NCBI RefSeq assembly: GCF_001746415.1
Contig: NZ_MEHJ01000001.1
Location: 1,054,001 to 1,118,000 of the forward strand
Length of the DNA stretch: 64,000 nt
Reading direction: 5' to 3'
From: Streptomyces agglomeratus
GTDB taxonomy: Bacteria; Actinomycetota; Actinomycetes; Streptomycetales; Streptomycetaceae
Of the stretch, positions 59,261 through 64,000 are shown in pieces. Position 1 is the first letter of the stretch. Every line of letters starts with the position of its first letter. A model generated the notes under the pieces. It did no database searches, was not told the DNA's origin, and saw only the letters and a program-made list of their open reading frames with translations. A program made the translations under genes and the position numbers.

Positions 59261-60187
59261 TCACGCTCCCTTGCGCATGCCGCGCAGCTGGACGACATAG
59301 GCGATCACCATGGTGATCAGGGCCATGACGATGGCTACCGTGGCGGAGTAGTTGTGCTGCTGGCCGGAGAAGGAGAGCGAGTACGTGTAGAAGTTCGGCG
59401 TGTAGTCGGTGGTGATGGCGTTGGGCGCCAGGTTCCGCAGGATGCTCGGCTCGTTGAAGAGCTGGAAGCTGCCGATGACGGAGAAGATCGTCGCGATCAC
59501 GAGGGCCCCGCGGATCGCGGGCAGCTTGATGGCCGTGACCACGCGGATCTGGCCGGCTCCGTCGATCTCCGCCGCTTCGTACAGGGAGTGCGGGATCACC
59601 CGCAGCGCCGAGTAGAAGATGAGCATGTTGTAGCCCACGAACTCCCAGGTGACGATGTTGCCGATGGACGCCAGGACGAGATCGGGAGAGAGCGGGTCGG
59701 GCAGCGGGACCCCGAAGGTGTCCTCGATGTCACCCACGAGGCCGAAGCGGGTGCCGTACATGAAGCCCCACATCAAAGTGGCGACCACGGCGGGCACGGC
59801 GTACGGCAGGAAGATCGCGATCCGGAAGAAGTCCTTGCCGTACAGACGGCCGCTGTCCAGCGCGAGGGCGACGAGCAGGGCGAGGCCCAGCATGATCGGC
59901 ACCTGCACCGCCAGGAACACCGAGACCCGGGCCAGGGAGGACCAGAACTGGCCGTCCTGGAGTGCCTGCTGGTAGTTGTCCAGGCCGACGAAGGCGGTGC
60001 CGCCGATCAGCCGGTCGCGGAAGAGGCTGAGGTAGACGGAGTAGCCGACGGGGGCGAGGAAGACCAGGGTGAAGACCGCGGCGAAGGGGCCGATGAAGCC
60101 CCATGCCGTCCAGGAGCGCCGGCTCTTCCTCACCCCGGCCGGAGCCGGGCGCCGTCTCGCGGCCACCGGCGGTTGCAGCGTCGTCAT
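59261..60187 (-). CDS. Sugar ABC transporter permease, MalF type
   Basis: The protein has 308 residues; the ATG at 60185-60187 follows GAGGAA. Six helices are visible. The family pattern includes FVGLDNYQQALQDGQFWSSL in the external region and the EAA loop RVIPHSLYEAAEIDGAGQIR. It is the first gene of the transporter operon. The two LacI-type palindromes at 60233-60250 and 60278-60293 lie just upstream. Confidence 0.9.
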   Translation of the reverse strand: MTTLQPPVAARRRPAPAGVRKSRRSWTAWGFIGPFAAVFTLVFLAPVGYSVYLSLFRDRLIGGTAFVGLDNYQQALQDGQFWSSLARVSVFLAVQVPIMLGLALLVALALDSGRLYGKDFFRIAIFLPYAVPAVVATLMWGFMYGTRFGLVGDIEDTFGVPLPDPLSPDLVLASIGNIVTWEFVGYNMLIFYSALRVIPHSLYEAAEIDGAGQIRVVTAIKLPAIRGALVIATIFSVIGSFQLFNEPSILRNLAPNAITTDYTPNFYTYSLSFSGQQHNYSATVAIVMALITMVIAYVVQLRGMRKGA

Positions 60188-60232
60188 GTCGTTCCTCGTC
60201 GTCCTCTCGGAACCGGCGTCTCGTGCCGCCCT

Positions 60233-60250
60233 GATGTTTACGCAAACATC
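60233..60250. promoter_or_regulatory. LacI-type operator 1
   Basis: GATGTTTACGCAAACATC: arms GATGTTT/AAACATC perfectly complementary. It lies 46 bp upstream of the MalF-type permease start and is near-identical to operator 2. Confidence 0.85.
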
Positions 60251-60277
60251 CCCGGCCGTGAGCAGCTCGGGGCTGTT

Positions 60278-60293
60278 ATGTTTACGTAAACAT
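60278..60293. promoter_or_regulatory. LacI-type operator 2
   Basis: ATGTTTACGTAAACAT is a perfect 16-bp palindrome with the CG centre typical of LacI-family sites. Its centre is about 44 bp from that of operator 1, so one repressor could loop or co-occupy both and govern both divergent promoters. Confidence 0.88.
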
Positions 60294-60377
60294 CCGGTGG
60301 CGGCATGTCTACACTGCCCCGGAGACGGTGGTCAAGGGTCGCTGCGGTAACAGCGGCTCGGGCAGCGAGGGATACGG

Positions 60378-61451
60378 GTGGAAACAGCGGACGGCACCTC
60401 GGCGGGCAGGCCACGGCAGCGGACACGCACCGGGAAGCGGCCCGCGGGCCGGGCACAGAGCGCGTCCATGGCGGACGTCGCGCGCGTGGCCGGGGTCTCC
60501 TCGCAGACGGTCTCCCGTGTCGCGAACGGCTACGCGGGCGTGACGGAAGAGACCCGGCAGCAGGTGCTGGCGGCCATGAAGGAGCTGGGCTACCGGCCGA
60601 ACAGCGCCGCGCGGGCACTCAAGCGCGGCGAGTTCCGCACCATCGGCGTCATCACCTTCGGCCTCTCCACCACGGGCAACGTACGTACGCTCGAAGCCAT
60701 CGCCACCTCGGCGGCGCACGAGGGCTACGCCGTCACGCTCCTGCCCGTCGCCGTGCCCACGCAGGACGAGGTGCGCGGGGCGTTCTCGCGGCTGGGGGAA
60801 CTGGCCGTCGACGCGGTCATCGTCATCCAGGAGGTGCACCTGCTCGACGCGGTGCCCCTCGACCTGCCGCCGAACGTCCAGGTCGTCGTGGCCGACTCGG
60901 ACGCCGGAGACCGGTACACCGTGGTCGACACCGACCAGGCGGGCGGAACCCGTACCGCCGTACGCCACTTGCTGGACCTGGGCCACCGCACGGTCTGGCA
61001 CCTCGCGGGCCCCGAGGAGTCCTACGCGGCGCAGCGCCGCGCCGACGCGTGGCGCGCGGAACTGACCCGGGCGGGCCGCACCCCGCCGCCCCTGGTGCGG
61101 GGCGACTGGTCGGCGGAGTCCGGCTACCGGGCCGGACTGGAACTCGCCTCCCTGGAGGACTGCTCAGCGGTCTTCGCCGCCAACGACCAGATGGCGCTGG
61201 GCCTTCTGCGCGCCCTGCACGAGCGGGGCCGCACGGTGCCGGACGACGTCAGTGTCATCGGTTTCGACGACATTCCCGAGTCCGGTTCCTTCCTGCCTCC
61301 CCTGACCACCGTCCACCAGGACTTCGCCGAAGTGGGCCGGCGCTGCGTCGAGGGCGTCCTGCGGCAGATGCGTCACGACGCGACGGCGCACGGCACCACG
61401 CTCGTCCCCACCCGGCTGGTGGTACGCGACAGCACCGCCCCGCCGCCCTGA
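60378..61451 (+). CDS. LacI-family transcriptional regulator of the galactan/galactoside locus
   Basis: The GTG at 60378 follows GAGGGA; 357 residues. After a ~30-residue basic extension, the helix-turn-helix reads MADVARVAGVSSQTVSRVAN (~31-50) with the hinge YRPNSAARALKRGE. The periplasmic-binding-like effector domain follows (TIGVITFGLSTTGNVRTLEA; AVFAANDQMALGLLRALHER; VSVIGFDDIPESGSFLPPLT). It is divergent from the permease-permease-SBP operon, with two matching operators between them. It probably represses transport and hydrolase genes until a galacto-oligosaccharide or galactose binds. Confidence 0.9.
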   Translation: METADGTSAGRPRQRTRTGKRPAGRAQSASMADVARVAGVSSQTVSRVANGYAGVTEETRQQVLAAMKELGYRPNSAARALKRGEFRTIGVITFGLSTTGNVRTLEAIATSAAHEGYAVTLLPVAVPTQDEVRGAFSRLGELAVDAVIVIQEVHLLDAVPLDLPPNVQVVVADSDAGDRYTVVDTDQAGGTRTAVRHLLDLGHRTVWHLAGPEESYAAQRRADAWRAELTRAGRTPPPLVRGDWSAESGYRAGLELASLEDCSAVFAANDQMALGLLRALHERGRTVPDDVSVIGFDDIPESGSFLPPLTTVHQDFAEVGRRCVEGVLRQMRHDATAHGTTLVPTRLVVRDSTAPPP

Positions 61452-61484
61452 TCCGGGCCGCGTCCGCCCGCCGCGGCCCGGCCC

Positions 61485-62324
61485 TCAGCCCCGCTTACGG
61501 GCCGTGAACAGCAGGTACTCCCACTCCATGACGAAGGTGCCCCCGCCGCCGCCGTGGCGCTGCGCGAGGGCGTCGAGATCGCGGTCGAGCGCGGCGGCCC
61601 GCTCGGTGTCGTCCCCGATGTTCCGGTACGCGGCGATGGTGGGGCCGTAGTTGGTCTTGAAGTACTCCCGGAAGTCCTCCGGCTTCGCGAAACGGTCCAC
61701 GCGTACGGTCCGGCGGTGCGCTTCGACGTCCGTGACCCGGTCACCGAGCAGCTCCCGGACATGGTCCTCCCGGCCCCACAGCGGCGGGGGCTGAGCTCCG
61801 GGCGGCGGCGCCGGTGCGTACGGCTTCATCGTGGCGAACATCTGGCCGATGAAGCCCTCCGGAGTCCAGTTGATCAGGCCGATGGTGCCACCCGGGCGAC
61901 AGACCCGGAGCAGCTCGTCGGCAGCGGCACGGTGATGCGGGGCGAACATGATCCCCACGGTCGACATGACGGTGTCGAACTCGCCGTCGGCGAAGGGCAG
62001 CGCCTCCGCGTCGGCCTCACGCCACTCCAGCTCCGCGCCGCGCTCGGCCGCGAACCCGCGTCCGGTCTCCAGCAGCTCGGGCGTGAGGTCGGACGCCACG
62101 ACGCTCGCCCCGGCGAGAGCCGCGGGGATCGCGGCGTTGCCCGACCCGGCCGCGATGTCCAGGACACGTTGGCCGCTCCGGACGTCGCACGCGCGCACCA
62201 GGGTCGGGCCCAGCTCCGGAATGAGCTGCGTGGCCACGGCCGGATAGTCACCCAGCGCCCACATCTTGCGGTGCTTGGCCTTGACCGCGCGGTCGGCCTC
62301 GGCGGCGTTGTTCGTTTCGGTCAT
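61485..62324 (-). CDS. Class I SAM-dependent methyltransferase
   Basis: The ATG at 62322-62324 follows GGAG; 279 residues. Motif I is VLDIAAGSGNAAIPAALAGA, motif II contains VVASDLTPELLETGRG, and the post-I stretch is EALPFADGEFDTVMSTVGIM. This is the UbiE/Methyltransf_11-25 pattern. The C-terminal half has FREYFKTNYGPTIAAYRNIG. The substrate is unknown. It converges on the LacI gene with a 33-bp gap. Confidence 0.85.
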   Translation of the reverse strand: MTETNNAAEADRAVKAKHRKMWALGDYPAVATQLIPELGPTLVRACDVRSGQRVLDIAAGSGNAAIPAALAGASVVASDLTPELLETGRGFAAERGAELEWREADAEALPFADGEFDTVMSTVGIMFAPHHRAAADELLRVCRPGGTIGLINWTPEGFIGQMFATMKPYAPAPPPGAQPPPLWGREDHVRELLGDRVTDVEAHRRTVRVDRFAKPEDFREYFKTNYGPTIAAYRNIGDDTERAAALDRDLDALAQRHGGGGGTFVMEWEYLLFTARKRG

Positions 62325-62593
62325 GTCACTCTCCCCGGATGTTCGGCGTAACGCCAAGGTAGGAGCGGGCGGGGGCCCGGACCTCGAACGGGGTCCGGAC
62401 GGGCGGCACCTCGACCGGGATGGCGTAAGCGGTACGCGTGGCGGCACGTCGGCCGGCCGCTGCGCAAGCCGGTAGCACGCGGGGAGCGGTCGAGCCCGTG
62501 CCGGGTGCCGCGGATGCCGTCGGCCTGACGCCACCAGGAAACGGAACCGGGGACGTTCAGGGTTCTTGCGGCGATATCGACCAGACTGGGGTA

Positions 62594-64000
62594 ATGGATC
62601 AGGGAGCCGAGCACGCCGGGGATCGTGAGGACCTCAAGTCCAAGGGCCTCAGCCGTAACACCCTCGGCCTGCTCGGCGGCACGGTGATCGGTGTCTCCAC
62701 CGTCGCCCCCGCCTACAGCCTCACCGCCACACTCGGACCGAGCGTCGGCGAGGCCGGGCTGCGGATGCCCGCGGTCTTCCTCGCCGGGTTCGTGCCGATA
62801 CTGCTGGTGGCCTTCGCCTACCGCGAGCTGAACAAGGTGCTGCCCGACTGCGGCACCTCCTTCGCCTGGTCGGTCAAGGCGTTCGGCCCCAGCACCGGCT
62901 GGATGTGCGGCTGGGGCCTGCTGATGGCGTCCGTCGTGGTGCTCTCCAACCTCGCCGGGGTGGCCGCGTCGTTCCTCTACCTCTTTCTGGGCGAGGTGGC
63001 CGGCAACCCGGATCTCACCGACCTCAACGACAACAAGGCCGTCCATGTCCTGACCACCCTGGCCTTCATCGCCGCCGCCACCGTCATCAGCTACCGCGGC
63101 ATCACCGTCACCGAGTGGCTCCAGTCCGTACTGGTCGGCCTGCAACTGGCCGTACTCGCCCTGTTCATCGTCATGGCGATCTCCACAGCCGGGGAGGATC
63201 CAGGGGCGCTCGACTTCTCCTGGTCCTGGCTGGACCCGTTCGGCGTCGGGTCCTTCACCGCCTTCACCGCAGGCGTGACCCTGTCGATGTTCATGTACTG
63301 GGGCTGGGACTCCTGCCTGACGGTCAATGAGGAGAGTGTCGGCAGCGAGAGGACTCCCGGCCGCGCCGCGCTGCTCTCGGTCGTCATCATCCTCTGCACC
63401 TACCTGCTCGTCGCCGTCGCCGCCCAGATGTACGCGGGCATCGGAACCGAGGGCACCGGTCTCGGCAACCCCGAGACCTCGGACAACGTCTTCGCCGCAC
63501 TCGCCTATCCGGTCATGGGCTCCGGCACCGGAGTGCTGCTCTTCGTCGCGGTGCTGACCAGCGCCGCCTCCAGCCTCCAGACCACGTTCATCCCGGTGGC
63601 CCGCACCGCCCTGGCGATGAGCACCTACAAGGCCCTGCCGGCGACGTTCGCCGTCGTGCATCCTCGCTTCAGGAGCCCCGCCCGTGCCACCGTCGCGGCG
63701 GCCGTCGTCACCGGCTCCTTCTATACCCTGATGACCCTGGTCAGTGAGAACGTCCTGCTGGACACCGTCTTCGCGCTCGGGCTCATGATCAGCTTCTACT
63801 ACGGGATCACGGCCTTCGCGTGCGTCTGGTTCTTCCGCGGCGAACTGCGGCGCTCGCCGGGAAGCCTGCTGATGAAGGGCGTCCTGCCGGGCCTCGGCGG
63901 CCTGATGCTCGCCGGCGTGTTCCTCCGCACAATGAGGGACAGCTGGGAGCCATCCTACGGCAGCGGCAGCTCGGTCGCCGGCGTCGGCAGCGTCTTCGTC
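62594..64000 (+). CDS. APC-family amino acid permease (3' end outside window)
   Basis: The ATG at 62594 opens a frame that is still open at the right edge (469 codons). The upstream ribosome site is weak (GGGG). The APC-superfamily pattern is clear: N-terminal GLLGGTVIGVSTVAPAYSLT in helix 1, YRELNKVLPDCGTSFAWSVK after helix 2, CGWGLLMASVVVLSNLAGVA, and about 11 hydrophobic helices visible. NEESVGSERTPGRAALLSV corresponds to the loop before helix 7. Substrate is probably an amino acid or polyamine. Confidence 0.88.
   Translation, partial: MDQGAEHAGDREDLKSKGLSRNTLGLLGGTVIGVSTVAPAYSLTATLGPSVGEAGLRMPAVFLAGFVPILLVAFAYRELNKVLPDCGTSFAWSVKAFGPSTGWMCGWGLLMASVVVLSNLAGVAASFLYLFLGEVAGNPDLTDLNDNKAVHVLTTLAFIAAATVISYRGITVTEWLQSVLVGLQLAVLALFIVMAISTAGEDPGALDFSWSWLDPFGVGSFTAFTAGVTLSMFMYWGWDSCLTVNEESVGSERTPGRAALLSVVIILCTYLLVAVAAQMYAGIGTEGTGLGNPETSDNVFAALAYPVMGSGTGVLLFVAVLTSAASSLQTTFIPVARTALAMSTYKALPATFAVVHPRFRSPARATVAAAVVTGSFYTLMTLVSENVLLDTVFALGLMISFYYGITAFACVWFFRGELRRSPGSLLMKGVLPGLGGLMLAGVFLRTMRDSWEPSYGSGSSVAGVGSVFV

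Noticed and set aside
1..64000. tRNA, rRNA, CRISPR array or prophage
   Set aside because: No tRNA-like T-arm/acceptor patterns, no spaced short direct repeats of CRISPR type, and no phage structural or integrase genes were seen.

Overview
The window looks like a piece of a Streptomyces (or very close actinobacterial) chromosome. It is strongly GC-rich throughout, GTG and TTG starts are common, and it carries secreted polysaccharide hydrolases with ricin-type or CBM2 modules, SpoIIE-type phosphatases with GAF and PAS domains, CebR-like and LacI-type operators, and a close match to Streptomyces malonyl-CoA synthetase MatB. No rRNA, tRNA or CRISPR array was seen.

Layout. (a) 1-2.2 kb: the start of a secreted CBM2 protein behind a perfect CebR-type operator, next to a sigma-like protein fused to a zinc-binding anti-sigma motif, one membrane helix and an external lectin domain. 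(b) 2.4-9.8 kb: a tightly overlapping metal/peptide importer operon in the order SBP, fused double permease, ATPase, ATPase, MFS exporter. The order matches the staphylopine cntABCDFE system. It sits behind a FUR-family (Zur-like) operator, with a methyltransferase gene upstream. (c) 10-15.7 kb: a membrane SpoIIE phosphatase with a CitA/DcuS-like sensor whose reading frame has no stop, a secreted propeller protein, a 64-residue membrane protein and a secreted phosphodiesterase. (d) 15.9-21.3 kb: a nikABCDE-type nickel importer behind a Nur-box-like palindrome. (e) 21.3-24.7 kb: two acyl-CoA dehydrogenases and a quinone oxidoreductase in one operon. (f) 24.7-27.9 kb: a frameshifted XRE-cupin regulator and two CNNM/CBS membrane proteins. 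(g) 28-37.6 kb: GH84 glycosidase, SigB-type sigma factor, LmbE deacetylase, PI-PLC-like enzyme, SGNH lipoprotein, a large acyl-CoA dehydrogenase/oxidase and its PadR regulator. (h) 37.7-47.3 kb: two convergent SpoIIE phosphatases, matB with a carboxyltransferase, and an SDR-DUF2867 protein. (i) 47.5-51.1 kb: small enzymes and a secreted trypsin-like protease. (j) 51.2-61.5 kb: a galactan/galactoside locus (GH30, GH42, ABC importer, LacI regulator with two palindromic operators). (k) A methyltransferase and the start of an APC permease close the window.

The most striking feature is an IS110-family element (55377-56804) inserted exactly at the start codon of the GH42 beta-galactosidase gene. 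The hexamer GATCAT occurs at both ends. Joining the flanks restores a well-placed ribosome binding site for GH42. Joining the element's own ends creates a TTGACA-N17-AAGAAT promoter that would start transcription at a 5' hairpin in the long left non-coding end. That is the arrangement known for bridge-RNA-guided IS110 elements. The insertion separates the hydrolase genes from the LacI-controlled transporter genes.

Several genes (XRE-cupin, an ABM-domain protein, the IS110 transposase, the ends of GH42 and of the first SpoIIE phosphatase) are disturbed by single-base shifts, most of them visibly at G/C runs. Either this strain is losing genes or the assembly has uncorrected homopolymer errors. 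Both readings are kept open in the entries.
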